A stretch of 43,952 bases of DNA from an uncultured Prevotellaceae bacterium (GCA_946540735.1 CAMNIN010000005.1:1-43952), one strand, 5' to 3'. Counted from the first letter of the stretch, positions 17,003 through 25,648 are shown. Translations and numbers: made by a program. Notes: generated by a model not told the origin, from the sequence alone.

Positions 17003-17641
17003 TCAGTAGGATTCCGAATGAAGATACTGGTCTATCTTCTCTGTCCAGTCCTCACCATTCTGAGGGCAATAGGTATTGATGCCCAACTGGCTGGCGGCGG
17101 CCACATTCCGCGGTCCGTCATCGATGAAAAGGGTCTCGAAAGGCAAGGCCTGCTCATGCATGAGCATATGCCAGAAATAGGTCGGATCGGGCTTCATCAC
17201 GCCCAGCTTGTAACTCACATAGACGGAGTCGAAATAATAACCCACGGGATGACCCTTGCCATCAAACTCCGGACTGTCGGCCCAGTGCCACATGAAGGGA
17301 TTGGTGTTGGAGAGCAAGATGACCTTGTAGCCCTCCTCCCTCAGCCGAAGCAGTTTCTGGAGTTTTTTCTCAGGGAGCTCCTTGCGGTAGCCCATCCAGG
17401 CATAAAAACTGTCGTCGAACGTCAGCCTGCGCCCACACAGTTCGCCCAACCGCTCCGTGAACTCCTCGGCGGAGAGGAGTCCCAGCTCCAAATCACCGAA
17501 GATACCACCTTGTGTGTAAGGGTTTAGCCGCTCCTCAGCATCCTTCAGCCCGAGAGCCTTGAACCGTCTGACGGCCTCGCCATGGTCGATGGTGAGGACG
17601 ACACCTCCGAAATCAAATACTATATTTTTAATTTTGTCCAT
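17003..17641 (-). CDS. HAD-superfamily phosphatase, YihX-like
   Basis: A 212-residue haloacid dehalogenase-type hydrolase. Motif I is VFDFGGVVLT (nucleophile D10), motif II is ILLSNTN, motif III is the lysine in YKLGVMKPD, and motif IV is FIDDGPRN. A helical cap lies between I and II. The DFGGV form of motif I and the overall layout resemble YihX-type sugar-phosphate phosphatases, but the substrate cannot be fixed from sequence. The start is ATG 17641 (MDKIKNIVFDFGG), 31 bases after the metH stop; the frame upstream of it overlaps metH and is not coding. It sits between metH and map, 34 bases before map. Confidence 0.9.
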   Translation of the reverse strand: MDKIKNIVFDFGGVVLTIDHGEAVRRFKALGLKDAEERLNPYTQGGIFGDLELGLLSAEEFTERLGELCGRRLTFDDSFYAWMGYRKELPEKKLQKLLRLREEGYKVILLSNTNPFMWHWADSPEFDGKGHPVGYYFDSVYVSYKLGVMKPDPTYFWHMLMHEQALPFETLFIDDGPRNVAAASQLGINTYCPQNGEDWTEKIDQYLHSESY

Positions 17642-17672
17642 TCTTTTCAAACCTGTTATTCCAGAGCCAAGC

Positions 17673-20453
17673 TCATTCCTCTTCGTCGAAAAGGCGGAGC
17701 CGGCGCTTCCTGGCCTCATCGAGGGAGAGCAGTTGACGCTGTTCCTCCTCATAATCCGCCCGCATCTGGCTGTAGTCCATCTGGAGCTGCGTCTCCAGCG
17801 ATTTCCGCTCCGCATTGTCCATGAGTCTGGCTGCGGTGAGAGCATTCTGGGCCGCATCCTTCATCCAGACCACTGGCCCACGATAAACGGGTGCGATTTT
17901 CAATGCCACATGGAGCTTGCTGGTGGTTGCCCCGCCGATCATGATCGGGATTTCAAGCCCAGCCTCACGCAACTGCGTGGCCACATTGACCATCTCCTCC
18001 AGACTTGGCGTGATCAGTCCACTCAGTCCGATGATGTCGACATGCTCCTCGATGGCTTTCTTGACGATCTGGCTCGCCGGCACCATCACACCCATGTCGA
18101 TCACCTCATAGTTGTTGCACGCCATCACCACAGCGACGATGTTCTTGCCGATATCGTGCACGTCGCCCTTGACAGTGGCCAGAAGGATCTTGCCTGCCTT
18201 GGTGGTCTGGCCCCGCCGCTCTTTCTCGATATGCGGATGGAGGTAGGCCACAGCCTGCTTCATGGTGCGCGCCGTCTTCACCACCTGCGGCAGGAACATC
18301 TTTCCACGTCCGAAAAGCTCGCCGACAAGGTTCATGCCTGCCATGAGAGGGCCCTCGATGATGTCGACCGCCTTGGGATAATGCGCCAGAGCCTCGTCGA
18401 GGTCTGCAGGGAGATAGTCGCCGATGCCCCTCCGGAGTGACTCCACGAGTCTCTGCTCCAGACTGCCGGAACGCCAGTCTTCCTGATGTGGCGCTTTAGG
18501 ACTGCCGCCCTCTGTGCCGCCAGCGGCTTTTTCGGCCTCCTGACGCTTCTTGATCTTCTCTGCCAAGGCGATGAGCCTGGCCGACGGATCATCAGTGGTG
18601 CACAACACCGCCTCCTCGATGATCTCGAGTTCATCTGCCGGGATATCGTTGAAAGTCACTTTAGCCGCGGGATTGACGATGCCGAAATCCATCCCCTGGC
18701 TGATAGCGTGGTAAAGGAAAACGGCATGCATGGCCTCGCGGATATAATTATTGCCACGGAAAGCAAAGGAGAGGTTGCTCACTCCCCCACTGACATGCGC
18801 CCCGGGCAGATTGTCGCGGATCCACTTGCAGGTACGGATGAAGTCAGCCGCATAAGCATTGTGCTCCTCAATGCCGGTAGCGATGGCCAGTACATTGGGA
18901 TCGATGATGATGTCGCAGGGCTGGAATCCCACCTTGGTGGTCAACAGGCGGTAAGCCCTGCCGGCAATCCCTATCCTGCGCTCATAGGTGGTGGCCTGCC
19001 CCTCCTCGTCGAAGCACATCACCACCACAGCCGCACCAAACTGCCGGATGACCCTGGCTTTCTGCAGGAAACACTCCTCACCCTCCTTGAGCGAGATGGA
19101 GTTGACGATACATTTGCCCTGCACACATTTCAGTCCGGCGAGAATCACCTCCCAGTCGGAGGAGTCGATCATCACCGGCACCCTTGCGATATCCGGTTCT
19201 GAGGCGATGATATTAAGGAAAGTGGTCATCTCGTGCGGAGCATCGAGGAGGCCATCGTCCATATTGACATCGATGACCAAAGCTCCGTCGGCCACCTGCT
19301 TGCGCGCGATGCCCACCGCCTCGTCGTATTTCTTCTCGTTGATCAGTCGCAGGAATTTCCTTGAGCCCGCCACGTTGCACCGCTCACCAACATTGACGAA
19401 ACCCACTTCAGGAGACACCTTGAGCGGTTCGAGACCGCTGAGCTGCATCATTCCTTCTTTGGGAGCAGGAACACGGGGCTTTTTACCCTGCGCCACCTCG
19501 GCGAATTTTCGGATGAAATGCTCGTCGGTGCCACAGCATCCTCCGATAATGTTGACCAAGCCCTCGTCGATGAGGTTCTCCATCAACGGTGCCATGGTAT
19601 CAGGCGTCTCATCGTAAAGACCCATCGAGTTGGGCAGTCCTGCATTGGGATATGCCGAAACAAAGCACGGAGCCTTGGCTGCCAGTTCCTGAAGGAAAGG
19701 CTTCATCTGCTTGGCACCGAAAGAACAGTTGAGTCCGATGGAGAAGATGGGGAAACTGCTGACACTATGGAGAAACGCCTCCAAGGTCTGTCCGCTCAGC
19801 GTGCGCCCTGCCAGGTCGCTGATGGTGACGGAAAGCATGATGGGCAACTCTACGCCGCGCCGCGCCATGACCTGTGATGCGGCATGGATGGCAGCCTTGG
19901 CGTTGAGGGTATCGAAAATGGTCTCGATGAGGATGAGGTCCACCCCACCCTCGACCAGTGCGTCTATCTGCTCGTCGTAGGCTTCGAGCAACTCATCATA
20001 GGTGATGGCCCTTGCCCCCGGGTCGGAGACATCAGGACTCATCGAACAGGACTTGTTGGTGGGTCCGACAGAGCCGGCCACCCAACGAGGTTTCTCTGGC
20101 GACGAGTAGGCATCCGCCGCCTTGCGTGCCAGTTGAGCTCCTGCAAATGCCAACTGGCGGCTGAACGCCTCAAGTTGGTAGTCGGCCTGGGAGATGCGTT
20201 GCGAACTGAATGTATTGGTGGCGATGATGTCGGCTCCAGCCTCCAAATATTTGCAGTGAATCTCATGGATCACGTCGGGACGCGTGATGTTGAGCACATC
20301 ATTGTTGCCCTTCATCAGCACCCGGAGGTTGCGAAACATATAGCCGTGAAAATCCGACTCAGTCAGCTGGTACTGCTGAATCCTCGTACCCATGGCCCCA
20401 TCGAGGATGGCCACCCGTTCTCTGAGAATACTGTCAAGAGAATATCTTTTCAC
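17673..20453 (-). CDS. metH: Cobalamin-dependent methionine synthase, without reactivation domain
   Basis: Transfers a methyl group from methyltetrahydrofolate through cobalamin to homocysteine. Domains over 926 residues: homocysteine-binding barrel (about 1-325) with zinc ligands C243, C306 and C307 (GLNCSFGA, GGCCGTDEHF); folate-binding barrel (about 345-610, VGERCNVAGSRKF); cobalamin cap and Rossmann domain (about 665-890) with the cobalt ligand H766 in GDVHDIGKN, then SGLITPSLEEM and GGATTSKLHVA. The protein ends about 45 residues later in a charged tail. The C-terminal S-adenosylmethionine-dependent reactivation domain of E. coli MetH (about 330 residues) is absent, and no trace of it follows. 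Start is GTG 20453; no suitable ATG exists. It follows smpB by 20 bases. Confidence 0.95.
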   Translation of the reverse strand: MKRYSLDSILRERVAILDGAMGTRIQQYQLTESDFHGYMFRNLRVLMKGNNDVLNITRPDVIHEIHCKYLEAGADIIATNTFSSQRISQADYQLEAFSRQLAFAGAQLARKAADAYSSPEKPRWVAGSVGPTNKSCSMSPDVSDPGARAITYDELLEAYDEQIDALVEGGVDLILIETIFDTLNAKAAIHAASQVMARRGVELPIMLSVTISDLAGRTLSGQTLEAFLHSVSSFPIFSIGLNCSFGAKQMKPFLQELAAKAPCFVSAYPNAGLPNSMGLYDETPDTMAPLMENLIDEGLVNIIGGCCGTDEHFIRKFAEVAQGKKPRVPAPKEGMMQLSGLEPLKVSPEVGFVNVGERCNVAGSRKFLRLINEKKYDEAVGIARKQVADGALVIDVNMDDGLLDAPHEMTTFLNIIASEPDIARVPVMIDSSDWEVILAGLKCVQGKCIVNSISLKEGEECFLQKARVIRQFGAAVVVMCFDEEGQATTYERRIGIAGRAYRLLTTKVGFQPCDIIIDPNVLAIATGIEEHNAYAADFIRTCKWIRDNLPGAHVSGGVSNLSFAFRGNNYIREAMHAVFLYHAISQGMDFGIVNPAAKVTFNDIPADELEIIEEAVLCTTDDPSARLIALAEKIKKRQEAEKAAGGTEGGSPKAPHQEDWRSGSLEQRLVESLRRGIGDYLPADLDEALAHYPKAVDIIEGPLMAGMNLVGELFGRGKMFLPQVVKTARTMKQAVAYLHPHIEKERRGQTTKAGKILLATVKGDVHDIGKNIVAVVMACNNYEVIDMGVMVPASQIVKKAIEEHVDIIGLSGLITPSLEEMVNVATQLREAGLEIPIMIGGATTSKLHVALKIAPVYRGPVVWMKDAAQNALTAARLMDNAERKSLETQLQMDYSQMRADYEEEQRQLLSLDEARKRRLRLFDEEE

Positions 20454-20473
20454 CCCAAAAAAAGTTGTGCGTT

Positions 20474-20953
20474 CTAAAAATTCTTCCTTGCACGGTCCAT
20501 TTCCCTACGGTCCTCCTTCTCTTTGAGCGTCTGGCGCTTGTCAAACATCTTCTTTCCCTTTGCCAAGGCGATGTCGACTTTGGCCCTGCCGTTCTCATCG
20601 ATGAAAATCAAGGTGGGGATGATGGTGAAACCTGGTTGCTTGGTTGCCTCCTGCAACCGGTGTATCTCACGCTTGGTGAGCAGGAGCTTGCGGTCGCGCT
20701 TCATCTCATGGTTGCTGTATGAACCGTAGAAATAGGGCGAGATGCTCATACCCCTGACCCACATCTCTCCATTGATGATGAGGCAATAGGTATCCACGAG
20801 CGAAGCCTTTCCCATGCGGATAGACTTGATCTCCGTGCCAGTGAGCACGATACCCGCCATGAACGTCTCCACCAGGAAATACTCAAAAGCCGCTTTCTTA
20901 TTCTTGATCTGCACAGGACTCTTCTTCCTGAGCAGTTGCTGTTCCTTATTCAT
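20474..20953 (-). CDS. smpB: SsrA-binding protein SmpB
   Basis: Binds tmRNA and brings it to stalled ribosomes for trans-translation. The 159-residue protein shows [40 protein letters not shown] and [20 protein letters not shown] followed by LLTKREI. A basic C-terminal tail ([20 protein letters not shown]) would enter the mRNA channel. Start ATG 20953, one base after the upstream stop (TGA-G-ATG), suggesting coupling; a GTG three codons earlier is possible. The tmRNA gene itself was not found in this window. Confidence 0.96.
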   Translation of the reverse strand: MNKEQQLLRKKSPVQIKNKKAAFEYFLVETFMAGIVLTGTEIKSIRMGKASLVDTYCLIINGEMWVRGMSISPYFYGSYSNHEMKRDRKLLLTKREIHRLQEATKQPGFTIIPTLIFIDENGRAKVDIALAKGKKMFDKRQTLKEKEDRREMDRARKNF

Positions 20954-20954
20954 C

Positions 20955-21464
20955 TCATTCACTCACTATGGTAGCAAAGCTATCGGTATGCTCGTCGACG
21001 TAATAGGCGACGGCCGTGGTCCACTCCTCCTCGTTCTCGACGAAGTCGTCGTCATAGTCATCAAACTCCGGCATCCGCTCATACAAGGCCATGAACTCGT
21101 CGTCGGTGTAGTCGCGCTCTATCTCCTCATGGTGATGGGTATAAAGCTTGTGGACTTTGTTGATGAGACTGGCCAGGGCATCGAGTCCCCACGCCCTCAT
21201 CATCCTCGAGAATGGGTTCTTGAAAATGAATCCGCCATACCCATCATGGATGAGCAGCACAAACCCGCCGTCCATGACCTCGTCGCGCAGGGCGACGTAA
21301 GCAAGCAGCGTGATCTGATCGGCTGAGAGCTGCGCCATGCTGTCGGCCGTAAGCTCACCGCCGACAGCCTCGTAGATGGCATCGACAAACACGCCGATAA
21401 AGGCATCCATGCCCTCCTCGGCCGCCGCTTTCAATGCGGAATCTCTCACCTTCACCTCTTTCAT
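20955..21464 (-). CDS. Acidic DUF4375/DMP19-like protein
   Basis: A 169-residue soluble protein. The middle ([20 protein letters not shown], then [19 protein letters not shown]) resembles the DUF4375 (DMP19-like) family by pattern, which is a tentative call. The C-terminal third is very acidic ([20 protein letters not shown], then ENEEEW). It is the promoter-proximal gene of the smpB-metH block and its stop is one base from the smpB ATG. Start choice: the frame opens at a TTG (21497), but that TTG lies inside the -7 promoter element TAACTTTG, so ATG 21464 (MKEVKVRDS) is preferred. Function unknown; a DNA-mimic role, as claimed for DMP19, would be speculation. Confidence 0.7.
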   Translation of the reverse strand: MKEVKVRDSALKAAAEEGMDAFIGVFVDAIYEAVGGELTADSMAQLSADQITLLAYVALRDEVMDGGFVLLIHDGYGGFIFKNPFSRMMRAWGLDALASLINKVHKLYTHHHEEIERDYTDDEFMALYERMPEFDDYDDDFVENEEEWTTAVAYYVDEHTDSFATIVSE

Positions 21465-21494
21465 AAGCTCTGCTAAAATGTCATTTTCAGTTTG

Positions 21495-21528
21495 CAAAGT
21501 TACAACAAAAAAAGCGATATGACAGCAA
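21495..21528 (-). promoter_or_regulatory. Promoter of the DUF4375-smpB-metH block
   Basis: TAACTTTG (21502-21495) matches TAnnTTTG and is followed by CA. A TTG at 21528-21526 lies 23 bases upstream, slightly more than usual. The predicted start site is about 25 bases from ATG 21464. Confidence 0.65.
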
Positions 21529-21599
21529 AGAGCATAAAAAAACCATCAGGGGGAGTGAAAAAAGGAGATGCAATACCGTGAAATCTCAGAAGAAATTAC

Positions 21600-21607
21600 T
21601 AATTTTG
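21600..21607 (+). promoter_or_regulatory. -7 element of the NifU-like/GGGtGRT operon
   Basis: TAATTTTG followed by CATCGG matches the Bacteroidota -7 element on the plus strand. The -33 element is not clear. A leader of about 85 bases follows before ATG 21699; no riboswitch fold was recognised in it. The region is shared with the divergent DUF4375 promoter. Confidence 0.6.
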
Positions 21608-21698
21608 CATCGGATATTCAGGACAATGCCCCGGCTACGGGTGAGCTGATATTGTCATCACATATCAACATTATATATTAATAAAACATTTTTTTAAC

Positions 21699-22400
21699 AT
21701 GACTTATTCCAATGAAGTCAACAACATGTGTGTTGTTGCCAAAGGTCCGCATCATGGACCAGCCCCCATTCCCGAGGAGGGCAAATGGATTCAGGCAAAG
21801 GAAATCAAGGACATCTCCGGCTATACCCACGGTATCGGATGGTGTGCTCCTCAGCAGGGTGCCTGCAAACTCTCCCTCAACATCAAGGATGGTATCATCG
21901 AAGAGTGCCTGGTGGAGACCATCGGATGCACCGGTATGACTCACTCTGCCGCCATGGCCTCTGAGATCCTTCCGGGCAAAACCATTCTCGAGGCATTGAA
22001 CACCGACCTCGTCTGCGATGCCATCAACACTGCTATGCGCGAGCTCTTCCTCCAGGTGGTCTACGGCCGTACCCAGAGTGCATTCTCCGAGGGTGGCCTG
22101 GTGATCGGCGCAGGACTCGAGGACCTTGGCAAAGGTCTCCGCAGCCAGACAGGCACGCTCTACGGCACGAAGTCGAAAGGCACCCGTTATCTGGAGCTGA
22201 CCGAAGGCTACATCACAAAGATGTTTCTCGACGCCGACTCACAGGTCTGCGGTTATGAGTATGTGCACTTAGGCAAGATGATGGAAGCCATCAAGGGCGG
22301 CATGGACGCCAATGAGGCTGTGAAGAAATTCACCGGCCGTTACGGCCGCACCACCGCCGAGCAGGGTGTTGTGAAGACTATTGACCCACGTAAAGAATAA
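21699..22400 (+). CDS. NifU-like iron-sulfur scaffold-type protein, GGGtGRT partner
   Basis: A 233-residue soluble protein. Its first half resembles the IscU/NifU scaffold fold: GIGWCAPQQGACKLSLNIKD (45-64), IIEECLVETIGCTGMTHSAA (66-85) and GKTILEAL. Cysteines C49, C56, C70 and C77 lie around the first two scaffold cysteine positions. The third scaffold cysteine (KIHCS in IscU) has no counterpart; the region reads QVVYGRTQSAFSE. The second half (LRSQTGTLYGTKSKGTRYLE, then a helical C-terminus) has no recognised domain. The next gene, 12 bases on, encodes a GGGtGRT-family protein; the two are regularly found together. A role in Fe-S or another cofactor assembly is inference; no enzymatic role is established. 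Confidence 0.8.
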   Translation: MTYSNEVNNMCVVAKGPHHGPAPIPEEGKWIQAKEIKDISGYTHGIGWCAPQQGACKLSLNIKDGIIEECLVETIGCTGMTHSAAMASEILPGKTILEALNTDLVCDAINTAMRELFLQVVYGRTQSAFSEGGLVIGAGLEDLGKGLRSQTGTLYGTKSKGTRYLELTEGYITKMFLDADSQVCGYEYVHLGKMMEAIKGGMDANEAVKKFTGRYGRTTAEQGVVKTIDPRKE

Positions 22401-22405
22401 GGAGG
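22399..22405 (+). promoter_or_regulatory. Shine-Dalgarno site of the GGGtGRT gene
   Basis: AAGGAGG sits 7 bases before ATG 22413 and overlaps the stop codon of the upstream gene. Such a full match to the anti-SD is uncommon in Bacteroidota, where most genes here lack one. Confidence 0.7.
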
Positions 22406-22412
22406 ACACATT

Positions 22413-23426
22413 ATGATAAGAGAAGTGAAATTCGAGAGTCAGGAGCGCCGCATGAACCAAGTCATCGCCGCTCTCAACGCCAACGGAATCCAGTCGATCG
22501 AGGAAGCCAACCAGATTTGCGAGTCCATCGGAGTCGACCCCTATCAGATCTGCGAGGACACTCAGGGCATCTGCTTTGAGAACGCCAAGTGGGCCTATGT
22601 CTGCGGTGCTGCCATCGCCATCAAGAAGGGTGTGAAAACTGCCGCCGACGCAGCCGAGGCCATCGGCATCGGCCTTCAGAGCTTCTGCATCCCCGGTTCA
22701 GTGGCCGACGACCGCAAGGTGGGTATCGGTCATGGCAACCTGGCCGCCCGTCTGCTCCGTGAGGAGACCGAGTGCTTCGCCTTCCTCGCTGGCCATGAGT
22801 CATTTGCTGCCGCAGAGGGTGCCATCAAGATCGCCGAGATGGCCAACAAAGTGCGCAAGAAACCGCTCCGCACCATCCTCAACGGTCTGGGCAAGGACGC
22901 TGCCATGATCATCAGCCGCATCAACGGCTTCACATACGTACAGACCAAGTTTGACTACTTCACCGGCGAGTTGAAAATCGTGCAGGAGAAGCCCTACAGC
23001 GATGGTCCGCGCGCCAAAGTGAAGTGCTACGGTGCCGATGACGTGCGCGAGGGTGTCGCCATCCTCTGGCATGAGAACGTCGACGTGTCGATCACCGGCA
23101 ACTCCACCAACCCCACCCGTTTCCAGCACCCAGTGGCTGGCACCTATAAGAAAGAGCGCGTGCTGGCAGGCAAGCCTTATTTCTCAGTGGCATCCGGTGG
23201 TGGTACAGGCCGCACCCTGCATCCCGACAACATGGCCGCTGGTCCTGCTTCCTATGGCATGACAGATACTCTGGGCCGCATGCACAGCGACGCACAGTTT
23301 GCTGGCTCATCCTCCGTGCCCGCACATGTGGAGATGATGGGTTACCTCGGCATGGGTAACAACCCGATGGTGGGTGCCACCGTGGCTGTGGCCGTGACCG
23401 TCGACATGGCCCTCAACAAGAAATAA
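22413..23426 (+). CDS. GGGtGRT family protein
   Basis: A 337-residue soluble protein named for the motif GGGTGRT (262-268, in KPYFSVASGGGTGRTLHPDN). Other features are a cysteine-rich N-terminal part (C36, C47, C54, C64, C92, C121), a glycine-rich block DDRKVGIGHGNLAARLLREE (99-118), and GMGNNPMVGATVAVAVTVDM near the C-terminus. There is no signal peptide or membrane segment. It has its own strong Shine-Dalgarno site and follows the NifU-like gene by 12 bases. The GGGtGRT family (Pfam GGGtGRT) has no established function. The pairing with a scaffold-type protein and the many cysteines suggest work on a metal cluster (inference). Confidence 0.85.
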   Translation: MIREVKFESQERRMNQVIAALNANGIQSIEEANQICESIGVDPYQICEDTQGICFENAKWAYVCGAAIAIKKGVKTAADAAEAIGIGLQSFCIPGSVADDRKVGIGHGNLAARLLREETECFAFLAGHESFAAAEGAIKIAEMANKVRKKPLRTILNGLGKDAAMIISRINGFTYVQTKFDYFTGELKIVQEKPYSDGPRAKVKCYGADDVREGVAILWHENVDVSITGNSTNPTRFQHPVAGTYKKERVLAGKPYFSVASGGGTGRTLHPDNMAAGPASYGMTDTLGRMHSDAQFAGSSSVPAHVEMMGYLGMGNNPMVGATVAVAVTVDMALNKK

Positions 23427-23481
23427 GACAGAGAGACGGGGGTATCCGCCTGCCGGAGTTCCCCGCTCCCCCATCCTTCGA

Positions 23482-23547
23482 TTCGGCATTCGCCCTGTCA
23501 TACCGCGCTGAGCCCAGGTTCACCGCAAGGGCAGGACGGATGCCGAA
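23482..23547. repeat. Imperfect 16-bp inverted repeat in the leader of the T9SS plug gene
   Basis: Left arm 23482-23497 (TTCGGCATTCGCCCTG) pairs with right arm 23532-23547 at 14 of 16 positions, with a 34-base loop. It lies between the GGGtGRT stop (23426) and ATG 23571. On the plus strand the hairpin is followed by a T-rich stretch (ATCATTCTTTC), so it could be a weak terminator or an RNA processing or attenuation element. Confidence 0.5.
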
Positions 23548-23570
23548 ATCATTCTTTCAATCCAAGCCGT

Positions 23571-24815
23571 ATGAGATACCTTCTAACCAGCATCGTCTTA
23601 TTCCTGCTTTCCGGCCTGATGACGGCCCAAGCGCAGCGCAACGAGATCTACAGCGACCGCATCGCCACCCTTCAGGTGGTGGCCGGCACCGACTGGCTCT
23701 CGCCCCCGGTGACATATCTCAACGGTGTCCCCATCCGCATCTCCTTCGACGATCTCACCCACGACTATCATCGCTACACCTACAAGGTGGAGCACTGTGA
23801 GGCAGACTGGAGCGTGAGCGATGGACTTTTCGAAAGCGACTACATCGAAGGCTTCGTGGAAGGAAACCTGATCGAAGACATCCAGGAGTCGCTCAACACC
23901 AACATGCTCTACACCCATTACGACCTGTCGATTCCAAATGAGCGGTGCCGCCTGAAAATGAGCGGCAACTACCGGCTGACGGTATACGACGACAACAACG
24001 ACAACGAGGCGATGTTCTCGGCCTGTTTCATGGTGGTGGACCCCAAAATGAGTGTGGCCATGACCGTCAGTACCAATACCGACATCGACGTGAACCACTC
24101 GCATCAGCAAGTCGCCATGTCGGTCAACTACGGTCCTGTCAACATCATCAACCCCACGACACAGATCAAGACCGTGGTGATGCAGAACGGACGATGGGAC
24201 AATGCCGTGGTGAACGCCGCCCCACAATACACCATGAGAGACGGACTCAGGTGGGAGCACTGCCGCGACCTCATCTTCGATGCCGGCAATGAGTATCACA
24301 AATTCGAGGTGCTCGACACCGACCACCCCACCCTCGGCATCGACCGCATCCGCTGGGATGGCCAGTTCTTCCACGCCTACGTCTTCACCGACGTTCCCCG
24401 TCCCAACTATCTCTACGACGAGGATGCCAACGGCAGCTTCTATATCCGCAACAGCGACAATATCGAGAACGACCGTCTGTCGGATTACGTGATGGTGCAC
24501 TTCCAATTGCAATGCCCGCGCCGCATGGTCGGAGAGGTCTATCTCAACGGAGTATGGACCAACGACCAGTTTACGCAACAATACCTGATGGAATATGACG
24601 AGTCGGCCCACACTTATGATGCGAGCATGATGCTGAAAATGGGTTACTACTCCTACCAGTACGTGCTGCTGGACGACGACGGATACGCACAGGTGATGCC
24701 CACCGAAGGCAATTTTTTCCAGACAGAGAATAAATACCAAGCGCTGGTGTATTACCGGGAACCCGGTGGAAGAACCGACCTGCTGGTGGGTTACCAACAG
24801 GTGAGGTTCAAATAA
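23571..24815 (+). CDS. Type IX secretion system plug protein (DUF5103)
   Basis: A 414-residue exported protein with a signal peptide (MRYLLTSIVLFLLSGLMTAQ) and an all-beta pattern throughout. Family-type stretches are IRISFDDLTHDYHRYTYKVE, HCEADW, then NYRLTVYDDNNDNEAMF, SVNYGPVNIINPTTQIKTVV and a C-terminal YQYVLLDD followed by YQALVYYREPGGRTDLLVGY. This is the DUF5103 family, identified as the plug that closes the periplasmic side of the SprA translocon in the type IX secretion system. Length and ATG start fit. Two proteins with T9SS-like C-terminal tails are encoded nearby (25872 and 36324), consistent with an active T9SS. It lies 144 bases after the GGGtGRT gene, probably with its own control. 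Confidence 0.85.
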   Translation: MRYLLTSIVLFLLSGLMTAQAQRNEIYSDRIATLQVVAGTDWLSPPVTYLNGVPIRISFDDLTHDYHRYTYKVEHCEADWSVSDGLFESDYIEGFVEGNLIEDIQESLNTNMLYTHYDLSIPNERCRLKMSGNYRLTVYDDNNDNEAMFSACFMVVDPKMSVAMTVSTNTDIDVNHSHQQVAMSVNYGPVNIINPTTQIKTVVMQNGRWDNAVVNAAPQYTMRDGLRWEHCRDLIFDAGNEYHKFEVLDTDHPTLGIDRIRWDGQFFHAYVFTDVPRPNYLYDEDANGSFYIRNSDNIENDRLSDYVMVHFQLQCPRRMVGEVYLNGVWTNDQFTQQYLMEYDESAHTYDASMMLKMGYYSYQYVLLDDDGYAQVMPTEGNFFQTENKYQALVYYREPGGRTDLLVGYQQVRFK

Positions 24816-24829
24816 TCCACAGAGGGTCT

Positions 24830-25591
24830 TCAAGTACGGTGGATGACCGACCCGCTGGCCTGATGGGTGGCCAGCACCAACACCTCAGCGATCTGCACAT
24901 GCTCGGGTGCCGACGCCGCATAGAAAGCCACGTCGGCGATATCATCGCCCACCAGCGGCCGGATGCCCTGATACACCTTTCCGGCCTTGTCGACATCACC
25001 ATGGAAACGCGTCACGCTGAAGTTTGTCTCCACCAGTCCTGGCTTGACATTCGTCACCCGGACAGCCGATTCCGCCACATCGATACGCAGTCCGTCGGTG
25101 ATGGCCTTCACAGCCGCCTTCGTGGCGCAATAGACATTGCCATTGGCGTATGCGGCATCCCCGGCCACGCTCCCGATGTTGATCACATGCCCGTGACTAC
25201 GCTCCACCATCCGGGGTACGAGGAGCCTCGTCATCGTCAGCAATCCCTTGATATTGGTGTCGATCATGGTCTCCCAGTCATCCATATCACCAAGGTATTC
25301 TTTTTCCAGACCAAGTGCCAGCCCGGCATTGTTGATGAGCACATCCACCTCCTGCCATTTCCCGCAGAGCGAATCGACAGCCTTGCGGCAAGCCTCCCGG
25401 TCGCGCACATCATATAATAAGGTAATGACCTCGGCACCTTCTGCCTCTGCTGCTTTCCTCACGCCATCCAGTCTCTCCTCGTTGCGTCCGGTCAGGATCA
25501 GGTCATATCCCCCTTTTGCGAACCTGCGGGCACAAGCTTCACCGATGCCACTTGTGGCACCCGTGATCAAAGCGATTTTCTTTTGTTTCAT
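24830..25591 (-). CDS. Short-chain dehydrogenase/reductase (YdfG-like)
   Basis: A 253-residue classical SDR oxidoreductase. The cofactor motif TGATSGIG is at 10-17 and NNAG at 87-90. The catalytic residues are S141 (INIGSVAG), Y154 and K158 (YCATK). LTGRNEERL after the second strand carries the arginine typical of NADP(H) enzymes. The sequence looks most like YdfG-type dehydrogenases acting on serine or 3-hydroxy acids, but the substrate is not certain. ATG start. It is a single gene, convergent with the T9SS plug gene (14 bases between stops), with its own TAnnTTTG element. Confidence 0.92.
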   Translation of the reverse strand: MKQKKIALITGATSGIGEACARRFAKGGYDLILTGRNEERLDGVRKAAEAEGAEVITLLYDVRDREACRKAVDSLCGKWQEVDVLINNAGLALGLEKEYLGDMDDWETMIDTNIKGLLTMTRLLVPRMVERSHGHVINIGSVAGDAAYANGNVYCATKAAVKAITDGLRIDVAESAVRVTNVKPGLVETNFSVTRFHGDVDKAGKVYQGIRPLVGDDIADVAFYAASAPEHVQIAEVLVLATHQASGSVIHRT

Positions 25592-25648
25592 CGTTGTTTT
25601 GTTATTTCAGAAATATGCCAGCTGGACTTTCCCATCCCACCGACAGCA

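Noticed and set aside
17003..17672. MetH activation domain lost through a frameshift
   Set aside because: The sequence after the metH stop is the HAD phosphatase gene and shows no activation-domain motifs in any frame, so the short MetH is not explained by a local frameshift.
21465..21497. TTG at 21497 as start of the DUF4375-like gene
   Set aside because: It lies inside the -7 element TAACTTTG; ATG 21464 is the first start codon on the predicted transcript.
21608..21698. Riboswitch in the leader of the NifU-like gene
   Set aside because: The 85-base leader shows no recognisable riboswitch core or strong stem; it is mostly AT-rich near the start codon.
23598..24833. 411-codon minus-strand frame opposite the T9SS plug gene
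   Set aside because: Valine/histidine-rich sequence without motifs, fully antisense to a gene with signal peptide and family features.
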